Assembly (NCBI RefSeq): GCF_001571325.1
Contig: NZ_BCTO01000019.1
Location: forward strand, 124,001-188,000
Reading direction: 5' to 3'
DNA from: Delftia tsuruhatensis NBRC 16741
Lineage (GTDB): Bacteria; Pseudomonadota; Gammaproteobacteria; Burkholderiales; Burkholderiaceae_C
Length of the DNA stretch: 64,000 nucleotides
Part shown: one piece after another, positions 35,718 to 42,938 of the stretch
How positions within the stretch are numbered: the first letter of the stretch is position 1
How the letters are laid out: each line of letters begins with the position of its first letter
The notes under the pieces: model-generated
What the model was told of the DNA's origin: nothing
Databases searched by the model: none
What the model saw: only the letters and a program-made list of their open reading frames with translations
Translations under genes and position numbers: made by a program

Positions 35718-37736
35718 TCACTCTCCCGCCAGCGCACGCACCGGGTCCAGCCGCGCCGCCGTCTTGGCCGGCATGTAGCCGAACACCAGGCCCGTCACCA
35801 CGGCGCAGGCAAAGGCGCCCAGCATGGCGCGCACCGAAAACACCACGGGCACGCCCGCCATGATGAGCACCACGCCCACGGCCAGGCCGGCCAGCAGGCC
35901 CACCGTGCCGCCCACGAAGGTGACCAGGCTGGCCTCGGTCAGGAACTGGCGCAGGATGTCGCGCTGGCGCGCGCCCGTGGCCATGCGGATGCCGATCTCG
36001 CGCGTGCGCTCGCGCACCGTCATCAGCATCACGTTCATCACGCCGATGCCGCCCACCACCAGGGAAACGGCGGCAATCAGGCCCAGCATCACCGCCATGC
36101 TCTGGCGCGTGGCCGCCTCGGCCTGGATGCGCGCGGCCGCGTTGCCGATGCCGAAGTCCTCGCGCCCGCCGTGGCGCGCCAGCAGCAGCTTGCGCATGGC
36201 CTCCTCCGCCTCGTGCACCACGTCGGAGGACATGGCCTCGATCACCACATAGTCGGGCTGGGTCTGCGACTGGTAGACGCGCGCCCGGCCCGAGCGGTAG
36301 GGAATGAAGACCATGTCGTCATAGTTCTGCGCGCCCGAGTCCGCGCCGCGCTCGCTCATCACGCCGATGACCTCGAAGGCCGATGTTCCGATGATCAGCT
36401 GGCGCCCCAGCGGGTTGGGCGTGTCGGGGAAGAAATGCTGGTGCGCCTTGTGGCCCAGGACCACCAGGGGCGCCAGGTCGCGGTCCTCGGCCTCGGTGTA
36501 GTAGCGGCCCTGGGCCACCTTCCAGTGGTGCACCAGGGGCATCTCCTCGCTGGCGGCGAACACGTAGATCTGCTTGTCGGCCTTGCCGTAGCGCACGGTG
36601 ATGGGGTCGCCGATCACGGGCATGACGCGCCGTATCTCGGGCAGTTCGCGCACGGCGGCCAGGTCTTCCTCGGTCATCTGCCCGGCCGGCCCGCCCGTGG
36701 CCGGCGGCTTGCTGCCCATGTAGAGGATGGCCGTGCCCATGGTCCCCATCTGCTCGACCACCTTGCGCCGCGCGCCCTCGCCAATGGCCAGCATCACAAT
36801 CACCGAGGCCACGCCGATGACGATGCCCAGCAAGGTCAGGCTGGTGCGCACGCGGTTCATGCGCATGCCGCGCCAGGCGCTGCGCGCGGCCTCGAACAGT
36901 TCGGCCAGCCAGGGCGCGCCGGCGCTGCAGCGCTGCGGCGTGAGCGGCAGGGCAGCGGCGCCCGCATTCGCCGCATTCGCCGCATTCACCGCGTTGGCGG
37001 CATCGTCGCGCCGGCTGTCGCTGGTGATGCGGCCGTCGCTGATCTCGATCACGCGGCGCGCCTGGGCGGCCACAGTGCGGTCGTGGGTGATGAGGATGAT
37101 GGTGTGGCCCGCGTCGGCCAGCTCTCGCAGCAGGGCCATGACCTCGGCGCCGCTGTGCGAGTCCAGCGCGCCCGTGGGTTCGTCGGCCAGGATGATCTGG
37201 CCGCCGTTCATCAGCGCACGCGCAATCGACACGCGCTGCTGCTGCCCGCCCGACAGCTGGTTGGGCCGGTTGCCCAGGCGCGAGCCCAGGCCCAGGCGCT
37301 CCAGCAGCGCACGGGCGCGCCGCACGCGCTCTTCCTTGGGCAGGCCGGCGTAGATGGCGGGCATTTCCACGTTCTCGCTGGCGCTTTCGCTGGCGATCAG
37401 GTGGTAGCCCTGGAAGACGAAGCCGAAGGCCTCGCGCCGCAGCCAGGCCAGCGCGTCCGAGTCCAGCGTGGCCACGTCCTGGCCCTGGAAGTGGTAGCTG
37501 CCCTCGCTGGGCCGGTCCAGGCAGCCCAGGATGTTCATCAGCGTGGACTTGCCCGAGCCCGAGCTGCCCACCACGGCCACGAACTCGCCCGCGCGTATCT
37601 CCAGGTCGATGCCGTGCAGCACGGTGACGGCGGGCTGGCCGCTGTCGCCGCCGCCGTAGTGCTTGGTGATGCCGCGCAGCTCTATCAGCGGTGCGGTCAG
37701 CGGCGCGCCGGCCTGCATGCCCTGCGCCATCACCAT
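35718..37736 (-). CDS. macB: MacB-type ABC exporter (ATPase fused to FtsX-like permease)
   Basis: A 672-residue inner-membrane protein. The N-terminal ABC domain has Walker A GSSGSGKST, signature LSGGQQQR and Walker B ILADEPTGALDS. After a linker of low complexity (NAANAVNAANAAN) come four membrane helices, the first near residue 300 (LTLLGIVIGVASVIVMLA) and the last three at the C-terminus, with a periplasmic domain in between. It overlaps the macA stop; ATG codons at 37736 and 37730 are both possible. MacB proteins export macrolides, lipopeptides or siderophores (PvdT-like). Long readings to 38990 are frame shadows of macA. Confidence 0.93.
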   Translation of the reverse strand: MVMAQGMQAGAPLTAPLIELRGITKHYGGGDSGQPAVTVLHGIDLEIRAGEFVAVVGSSGSGKSTLMNILGCLDRPSEGSYHFQGQDVATLDSDALAWLRREAFGFVFQGYHLIASESASENVEMPAIYAGLPKEERVRRARALLERLGLGSRLGNRPNQLSGGQQQRVSIARALMNGGQIILADEPTGALDSHSGAEVMALLRELADAGHTIILITHDRTVAAQARRVIEISDGRITSDSRRDDAANAVNAANAANAGAAALPLTPQRCSAGAPWLAELFEAARSAWRGMRMNRVRTSLTLLGIVIGVASVIVMLAIGEGARRKVVEQMGTMGTAILYMGSKPPATGGPAGQMTEEDLAAVRELPEIRRVMPVIGDPITVRYGKADKQIYVFAASEEMPLVHHWKVAQGRYYTEAEDRDLAPLVVLGHKAHQHFFPDTPNPLGRQLIIGTSAFEVIGVMSERGADSGAQNYDDMVFIPYRSGRARVYQSQTQPDYVVIEAMSSDVVHEAEEAMRKLLLARHGGREDFGIGNAAARIQAEAATRQSMAVMLGLIAAVSLVVGGIGVMNVMLMTVRERTREIGIRMATGARQRDILRQFLTEASLVTFVGGTVGLLAGLAVGVVLIMAGVPVVFSVRAMLGAFACAVVTGLVFGYMPAKTAARLDPVRALAGE

Positions 37737-38971
37737 TGCAGCCACCGCGGGCCACGGTCCAGAGGCGTCTCGCCGACGATGACGCGCTCGCCTTCCTTCA
37801 GGCCCTCCAGCACCTCGGCCTGGTGGCGGCTGCGCACGCCCAGGCGCACGGTGCGCTGCTCGGGCTGACCCTTGGCGTCCAGCACGCGCACGGTCTGCGT
37901 GCTGCCTGCCTTCTCGGCCGTCTCTGCCTTCTCTGCCTTTTCCGCCTTGCCAGTCGTTCCCGCCTTGTCGGCCACGGCCATCAGCGGCACGGTGAGTGCC
38001 TGCGCGGCCTGGCCGGTGACGAAGACCACCTGGGCCGTCATCTGGGGCATCAGCTCGGCGTCCTCGTTGTCCACATCGAACAGCACGGTATAGGCCACGG
38101 CCTTGGTGGCGGGCGCAGGCGCCTGGCCCGCATTGCCGCCGGCCGGCGCCTGGCTGGTAGAGGGCGAAGGCAGCACCTGGCGCACCTTGCTGGACCAGCG
38201 CCGGGGCCTGGCCTGGTCGGCGCCGCCCAGCGTGGTGAAGTACACCGGCATGTCGTCGCGCACGCGGCGCACGTCGGCCTCGGACACTTCGGTCCACACC
38301 GTCATGGCCGACAGGTCGGCAATGCGCAGGATGTTGGGCGTCTGGTAGGTGGCGTTCAGCGTCTGGCCCTCGCGCGCCTCCACCGACACCACGGTGCCCG
38401 CCATGGGCGCGTAGATGCGCGTATAGCCCAGGCGCGCCTCGTCGGCCTTGAGCGTGGCCTGGGTCTGGTCGATCTGGGCCTTCAGGTGCTCCATGCGGGC
38501 ACCGGCGGCGGCCAGGTTGGCTTCTGCGGTCTGCAGGTCTTCCTCGCGCGTGGCCCCGTCGCGGGCCAGCTGGCGCTGGCGCGTGAGCTGCTGCTCGGCC
38601 AGCTTGCGCAGCGCCTGCTGCTCGGCCAGCTGGGCGCGCAGGCCGGCCAGCGAGGCACGCCCCGCATCCACCGTGGCGCGCTGCACGCTGGGGTCGATCT
38701 CCACCAGCAGTGCGCCCTTTTCCACCTGGGCGCCGGGCTCCACGCGCAGCCGGGTGACCTGGCCCGACACCTGGGCGCCCACGTCCACATAGCGGCGTGG
38801 CTGCAGCGTGCCGATGGCCGTGACGGTGGACTCGATATCGGTGCGTGCCACGGTCTCGGTCTGATAGGCCACGGCAGGCCGGCTGGACCACCAGGCGGCC
38901 GCGCCCCCGGCCGCCGCCAACAGGACCACCGCCACGGCGATGGCTTTCCAGCGTTGCTGCGTGCGCGTCAT
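37730..38971 (-). CDS. macA: MacA-type periplasmic adaptor of the ABC exporter
   Basis: A 413-residue membrane-fusion protein. The start MTRTQQRWKAI at 38971 has gggagg upstream. One N-terminal membrane helix anchors it, followed by a lipoyl half (YVDVGAQVSGQVTRLRVEPG), a long coiled-coil hairpin of Gln/Ala residues (about 90-190), the second lipoyl half and the beta-barrel. Near residue 345 there is a run of KAEKAEKAETAEKAG, coded by repeated gcc-ttc units. It links MacB to the outer-membrane factor. It follows the DUF3325 gene by 50 bp, so the exporter may be the distal part of the PepSY operon. Confidence 0.93.
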   Translation of the reverse strand: MTRTQQRWKAIAVAVVLLAAAGGAAAWWSSRPAVAYQTETVARTDIESTVTAIGTLQPRRYVDVGAQVSGQVTRLRVEPGAQVEKGALLVEIDPSVQRATVDAGRASLAGLRAQLAEQQALRKLAEQQLTRQRQLARDGATREEDLQTAEANLAAAGARMEHLKAQIDQTQATLKADEARLGYTRIYAPMAGTVVSVEAREGQTLNATYQTPNILRIADLSAMTVWTEVSEADVRRVRDDMPVYFTTLGGADQARPRRWSSKVRQVLPSPSTSQAPAGGNAGQAPAPATKAVAYTVLFDVDNEDAELMPQMTAQVVFVTGQAAQALTVPLMAVADKAGTTGKAEKAEKAETAEKAGSTQTVRVLDAKGQPEQRTVRLGVRSRHQAEVLEGLKEGERVIVGETPLDRGPRWLQW

Positions 38972-39020
38972 GCTTGCCTCCCGACCACACACACCCCGAA
39001 CTGGAACGAAAGCAGGAAAC

Positions 39021-39398
39021 TCATCTGAAAAACCCCGTAATGCCGAAACTGAAAACAATCCACGCCAAATCCGCCACGGCAAGCACGCCAGCCAACCAGG
39101 CCAGCCGCGCCGCCCAGCGCGCATGGGCGCTGATCAGGGCCACGGCCATCAGCGCGCCGGCGGACACAAAGCCCAGCCAGGCCACCGTGCCCACCGTGCC
39201 GCCCCAGCCCGAGACAACGGGCACAAGGGCCAGCGCCAGCAGCGCCGTGCCCAGGCCGCGCAACTGCGGGCCACGGCGGGCCGGCAGCTCGCGCGCGCCG
39301 GTCAATTGTTCGTAGTGGCGGTCCATGGCAAAGGCCAGGGCCGCCATGCCTGCAAAGGCCAGGGCCAGTGCGGCCAGGGATGCGTGCAACGTGCTCAT
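39021..39398 (-). CDS. DUF3325 family membrane protein
   Basis: A 125-residue protein with four hydrophobic segments, starting MSTLHASLAALALAFAGMAA. It overlaps the end of the PepSY gene by four bases (ATGA) and is usually found with DUF3649 and PepSY genes. No catalytic motif is visible. In pseudomonads proteins of this kind accompany the FpvG-type reductase for iron release from siderophores. Its own role is unknown. Confidence 0.85.
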   Translation of the reverse strand: MSTLHASLAALALAFAGMAALAFAMDRHYEQLTGARELPARRGPQLRGLGTALLALALVPVVSGWGGTVGTVAWLGFVSAGALMAVALISAHARWAARLAWLAGVLAVADLAWIVFSFGITGFFR

Positions 39399-41110
39399 GC
39401 CTGCACCTCCGAGGGGCCGGCCACGGCGGCCTGCCCCTTGGCCGTCCTTGCCTTGGCGGCGGCACCCGCGCCACGCCGCACCAGCCAGCGCCAGGCCCAG
39501 GCGGCCGCCAGCCCCGTGGCCAGGCACAACAGCTCCACCCCGGCGCTTTCCCAGTCGCCCTCCAGCATGTGGGCCGACAGCGGCTCGCCCACGGTGATCC
39601 AGTTGAGCAGCGGCAGCAGCAGGCACAGCATGGCCAGCAGGCCCATCTGCTGGCGCCAGGCCGTGGCTGGCGCGCAGGCCAGCGCATGGACCAGCGCCAG
39701 GCCCCACAGCCCGAAGAACACGGCCAGCTCCCAGTCATCGCGGTGCGCCAGGCCGACGGGCACCAGGCGGTTGGCCCACAGGTAGCCGATGCAGCCCAGG
39801 CCCAGCCCGGCGATGGCCGCCACGTTCAGGCCCTCGATCAGCCGGTACACGCGCGCCGTGGCGCTGCCGAACTCGCCCTGGTGGCGGCTGCGGCGCTTGA
39901 CCATGAAGAGGATGGCGCCCGTGGCCATCATGGCCGCGCCCGCCAGGCCGCACAGGAAGTACAGCCACTTCATGGCCAGCCCGCCGAACTTGACCATGTG
40001 CAGCCCGCCCATGACCGCCTGGGCCAGCGAGGGGGCGCCGCCGTCGGCACCGCCGGGCAGGCGTACCTGCAGCACCTCGCCCGTGGCGGCCGAGAACATG
40101 GCCATGCCCGAATTGGGGCTCAGGCGCTGATGTGCACGGTCATCGCTGTTCCAGCCGTAGACGCCGATGCGTGCCGAGGCATCGCCGGGATGGTCGATGA
40201 CCACCGCGCGCACCGCCTGGCCCATCAGCTCCTGGCCGCGCCGTGCAAAGGGCTCCAGATCGGGCACCGCCAGGGGCTTGCCGGACAGCGCGGGCGGCCC
40301 GGCCTCGTTCATGTCGGCGATGAAGGCCGTGCGGGCGGCCTGGTCCGTGCCATAGACCGTCCAGACGCCAACGGGCATGAAGCTCAGGCTGGAGATGGCG
40401 ATGCCGGTATAGGCAATCATGAACTGGAAGGGCAGCGTCAGCACCGCCACGGCGTTGTGCGCGTCCAGCCAGCTGCGCTGGCCCTTGCGTGCGCGAAAGG
40501 TGAAGAAGTCCTTGAAGATGCGCTTGTGCGTGATCACGCCGCTGACCAGGGCCACCAGCATGGCCATGGCGGCAATGCCTATCACCCACAGCCCCACCTG
40601 CCCTGCATGCAGTTCATAGTGGAAGTCCACGAAATGGTTGCCGCCCATGGTGGCGCGCGCGGCACCGTGGCCGTGGCCGGCCCCCATTTCCTCGCCCGTG
40701 GCGGTGTCCAGCTCGGCATCGGCGTACTGGCGGTTGGCGTCGAACCAGTAGACACGCAGGTCGCCGCCGCCCTTGTCGTCGGACGGCCAGATCTCCCACA
40801 TCTGCGCGCCCTGGTGGTGCTTTTGCATGTAGGCCGCGCCCCAGGCCAGGCGCTGGCCCAGGTCCGCACCCTGCCCGGCCGGCGCGGCGGCGCGCGCTGC
40901 CGCCTCGGCCGCCTCCTCGGCATGGTGCTCGGGCGTCATCCAGTGCGTGATGGCTTCCTGGAACACGGCCAGCGAACCCGTGAGGAACACCGCGAACAGC
41001 AGCCACGAAAACCACAGCCCGCACCAGGTATGCAGCCAGGCCTGGGCCTGGCGGAAACCGCCCGTGGCAGCGCCGCTGCCGGGGACCTTGCTGATCTGCT
41101 CCTTTGCCAT
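39395..41110 (-). CDS. PepSY-domain transmembrane protein (FpvG-like ferric reductase candidate)
   Basis: A 571-residue inner-membrane protein. Its first helix carries HTWCGLWFSWLLFAVFLTGS near residue 22, the family motif that includes haem/iron-binding histidines. The periplasmic PepSY regions include the histidine-rich AGHGHGAARATMGGNHFVDFHYELH. Further helices lie at about 180, 215, 395, 455 and 490-540. Proteins of this type are the membrane electron-transfer part of siderophore-iron reduction systems such as FpvG in Pseudomonas. It begins one base after the DUF3649 stop (tgagatg). Reductase activity is inference. Confidence 0.85.
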   Translation of the reverse strand: MAKEQISKVPGSGAATGGFRQAQAWLHTWCGLWFSWLLFAVFLTGSLAVFQEAITHWMTPEHHAEEAAEAAARAAAPAGQGADLGQRLAWGAAYMQKHHQGAQMWEIWPSDDKGGGDLRVYWFDANRQYADAELDTATGEEMGAGHGHGAARATMGGNHFVDFHYELHAGQVGLWVIGIAAMAMLVALVSGVITHKRIFKDFFTFRARKGQRSWLDAHNAVAVLTLPFQFMIAYTGIAISSLSFMPVGVWTVYGTDQAARTAFIADMNEAGPPALSGKPLAVPDLEPFARRGQELMGQAVRAVVIDHPGDASARIGVYGWNSDDRAHQRLSPNSGMAMFSAATGEVLQVRLPGGADGGAPSLAQAVMGGLHMVKFGGLAMKWLYFLCGLAGAAMMATGAILFMVKRRSRHQGEFGSATARVYRLIEGLNVAAIAGLGLGCIGYLWANRLVPVGLAHRDDWELAVFFGLWGLALVHALACAPATAWRQQMGLLAMLCLLLPLLNWITVGEPLSAHMLEGDWESAGVELLCLATGLAAAWAWRWLVRRGAGAAAKARTAKGQAAVAGPSEVQA

Positions 41111-41111
41111 C

Positions 41112-41447
41112 TCAGCCTCCCCCGCCATTGCGCGCCAGCAGCAGCGCGGCGCCGCCCATCAGGGACGCAGGCACCAGCAACCCCAGCCAGACCCGGCCCG
41201 CCGAAACCGGCGAGAACGCCCAGATCACCGCCAGCGCGTGCAGCGCAAAGCTCCACTGCATGCCGGCGATCACGGCATCGACACGCGCGCCGGGCAACGC
41301 AGCGGCCAGGAAGGCCGCCAGCGCACTGGCCAGCGCATAGCCGCCGAAGACGGCGGCCAGCAGGCGGGACAGCACAAGCAGGCCCGGATGGGTGGGTTTG
41401 GCGGAATGGCCGGATTGGCCGGATTGGCCGGAATGCGAAAGGGACAT
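41112..41447 (-). CDS. DUF3649 family membrane protein
   Basis: A 111-residue protein with three hydrophobic segments. It begins MSLSHSGQSGQSGHSAKPTHPG, where the Ser-Gly-Gln triplets come from 9-bp tandem repeats (ggccggatt units, about 41401-41436). The rest (LLAAVFGGYALASALAAFLA, ALHALAVIWAF) is the family core. It is the first gene of the DUF3649-PepSY-DUF3325 set. A Fur-like box lies 250 bp upstream. Confidence 0.85.
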   Translation of the reverse strand: MSLSHSGQSGQSGHSAKPTHPGLLVLSRLLAAVFGGYALASALAAFLAAALPGARVDAVIAGMQWSFALHALAVIWAFSPVSAGRVWLGLLVPASLMGGAALLLARNGGGG

Positions 41448-41696
41448 GTAGTGGGTTGTTCAGAAAAGCGGCAATGCAAATGCCGAAAGCAATGGCCGTG
41501 ACGGCCCTCCTGATACATGACAAACGAGATTGAAAAAAGGGCCAGCCGCAATGGACAGCGGCCTGGGTGGTTGCCGGCCTACGCCCGGTGTTGCTGTGCC
41601 CGCCCGCAGGCCGGCATGGGGCTGGCGCTCACCCTGCACGCGGAGTGCGGTGAAGGAGGCGGACAAATCCATGGGGCTGGATCATAACCGCGCAAA
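41448..41696 (-). other. Long untranslated leader or spacer between Fur-like box and DUF3649
   Basis: No ORF here looks like a real protein. A 70-codon reading at 41460-41672 starts near the Fur-like box but has an arginine/proline-rich composition typical of a shadow frame. The stretch is probably leader RNA of the iron operon. Confidence 0.5.
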
Positions 41697-41711
41697 GAAG
41701 AATCATTCTCA
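41697..41711 (-). promoter_or_regulatory. Fur-like box ahead of the DUF3649-PepSY operon
   Basis: On the minus strand this is tgagaatgattcttc, matching 10 of 14 informative bases of the TGATAAT-N-ATTATCA form. The same tgagaatgattctt core is repeated at 51336-51349. Confidence 0.65.
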
Positions 41712-41829
41712 ATAAAAGCAATGCATGCCGGGCTCTTTCAGCGGTTCCTGGGCCATCCCTGAAAGGGCGCGATCGCAAGGTGCAACGGGCCGCCAAGCGA
41801 CTTTGCGCACGCCGCACGCGCTATCATCC

Positions 41830-42052
41830 GCACCGGCCCCCTGTCACGGGGCCGGTGCTTCAAAACACCTTCACCACACAGCGGCTGAGCCTTCCCGAAA
41901 GAAGGCCTCGTCACGTCTGAACACCTGGCAAGTGGGCTCCCGCCCGCTCGTCCCAACGGTTACGGGCGGGATGGGGCTGTCCGCAAGGCTGCCCGCACGT
42001 CTGTGTGCGTGTTTTGAACATCCCGTCCACCTTTTCCGTGCTTCAAAACGCG
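41830..42052 (+). ncRNA. Structured leader RNA candidate with four stem-loops
   Basis: Four inverted repeats lie in 223 bp before the small-gene unit: gcaccggcccc/ggggccggtgc (41830-41858, 11 bp, loop 7); gccttc/gaaggc (41889-41906); tcccgcccg/cgggcggga (41938-41971, 9 bp); and cgtgttttgaa/ttcaaaacgcg (42008-42052, 11 bp with one GU). The element gtgcttcaaaac occurs twice (41855-41866 and 42038-42049). No known riboswitch signature was recognised. It may be a cis-acting leader or a separate small RNA. Confidence 0.5.
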
Positions 42053-42091
42053 GAATTGGCGGTTTCAAATCTCACACAGGAGTACGGAACC

Positions 42092-42169
42092 ATGAACGCC
42101 GTTTCTCTCGCACTCGCCTGCACGCCCTCTTTTGGCGCCGCCCTTTCCACACGGAGGGCCCAGGCATGA
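42092..42169 (+). CDS. 25-codon leader ORF translationally coupled to the small gene downstream
   Basis: ATG at 42092 is preceded by acaggagtacggaacc, a strong ribosome site at good distance. It encodes MNAVSLALACTPSFGAALST plus five residues. Its TGA overlaps the ATG of the next gene at 42166 (ATGA). A leader peptide or coupling ORF is likely; it lacks repeated regulatory codons of the attenuator kind. Confidence 0.5.
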   Translation: MNAVSLALACTPSFGAALSTRRAQA

Positions 42170-42537
42170 CCCCCGCCCAGCCCAAATCCGCCACGGACAG
42201 CCACAGCACCCGGCAGCTGTCCAATGCCCTCACCCAGGTGGACCATCTCGTGCAGCAAGGCTGTGCAGAGATTTCCTCCATCGCCCAGCTCGCCCTGGCA
42301 TGGCTGGAGACGCCCAAGGGCCATCGCCACCTGGACGTGGTGGCCCGCGCCCTGCAAAGCATCCGCGACAGCGCCGAGACGCTGGCCGACTACGCCGGCA
42401 CCGAGGCCCAGGCCATGGGCTGCGGGTTCGAAGACGCGGCCGAGATGCGCCGCGCCGAAGCGGCCGAGGCAGCCGCCAAGGCCATGGCGCAACTGCTCGA
42501 CTGCCGCACCCATGAGCCGGTGCGCCCGCAGGGCTGA
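42166..42537 (+). CDS. Small helical protein, first of a paralogous pair
   Basis: A 123-residue protein of unknown function, cytoplasmic as no signal or membrane segment is visible. The start ATG at 42166 has ggaggg upstream and overlaps the leader ORF. The central part, from QLSNALTQVDHLVQQGCAEI through LAQLALAWLE (approximate helices) to ALQSIRDSAETLADY, is predicted helical and matches the next gene. After it comes an Ala/Glu-rich helix (AAEMRRAEAAEAAAKAMAQL). It vaguely resembles small DUF6124/DUF3077-type proteins of pseudomonads (weak). The next gene starts 3 bp later. Confidence 0.75.
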   Translation: MTPAQPKSATDSHSTRQLSNALTQVDHLVQQGCAEISSIAQLALAWLETPKGHRHLDVVARALQSIRDSAETLADYAGTEAQAMGCGFEDAAEMRRAEAAEAAAKAMAQLLDCRTHEPVRPQG

Positions 42538-42540
42538 GGC

Positions 42541-42810
42541 ATGGCCATGGACAAGGAGAAGGACAAGGGCACCACCAGGACACAGCCCCCCAGCCTGCAC
42601 CAGTTGACCAGCGCCATTACCGAGATCCACAGCAGCGTGCAGGAAAACTGCACCGAGATCTCGGCCCTGGCGCAACTGGCCCTGGCGGCAGTGCATGCAC
42701 CGCAGGAGCACCACAACCAGCAGGCACTGGCCCATGCGCTGCGTGCCATCCGCGACAGCGCCGACCTGCTGGCCGGCCATGTGAAGGTGGAGGCCCGGCG
42801 CGTGGTGTAG
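42541..42810 (+). CDS. Small helical protein, second of the pair
   Basis: An 89-residue cytoplasmic protein starting MAMDKEKDKGTTRTQ. Residues about 20-80 align with the previous protein: QLTSAITEIHSSVQENCTEI with QLSNALTQVDHLVQQGCAEI, and ALRAIRDSADLLAGH with ALQSIRDSAETLADY. The conserved Cys in C-x-E-I and the IRDSA motif are kept. It lacks the Ala-rich C-terminal helix. The pair may form a heterodimer (inference). It is convergent with the TonB receptor gene at 42939. Confidence 0.75.
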   Translation: MAMDKEKDKGTTRTQPPSLHQLTSAITEIHSSVQENCTEISALAQLALAAVHAPQEHHNQQALAHALRAIRDSADLLAGHVKVEARRVV

Positions 42811-42938
42811 CCCCCATCCGCCGCCTACCCCGCAATGGCTCTGCAAGGGCTGCTGGCTCCGCAATGGGCGCCAGCGGCCTGCACCGCCGTCCTCGGCTGC
42901 TGCCGCGCCAACTCCACCCCATCCTCACAGGGAAAGCT

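Noticed and set aside
34259..38971. MacAB and APH-fold genes as antibiotic-resistance determinants
   Set aside because: The pump lies in an iron operon, and the APH-fold gene is of the ACAD10/11 type next to its dehydrogenase; resistance is not supported.
37737..38990. N-terminal extension of MacB
   Set aside because: It lies out of frame within macA; MacB proteins begin just before the ABC domain.
41460..41672. 70-codon minus-strand ORF starting beside the Fur-like box
   Set aside because: No hydrophobic or domain pattern, no ribosome site, arginine/proline-rich like shadow frames; kept as leader RNA.
41830..42052. Known riboswitch, 6S or SRP RNA
   Set aside because: None of the conserved boxes that I know for these RNAs could be found; left as an unassigned structured RNA.
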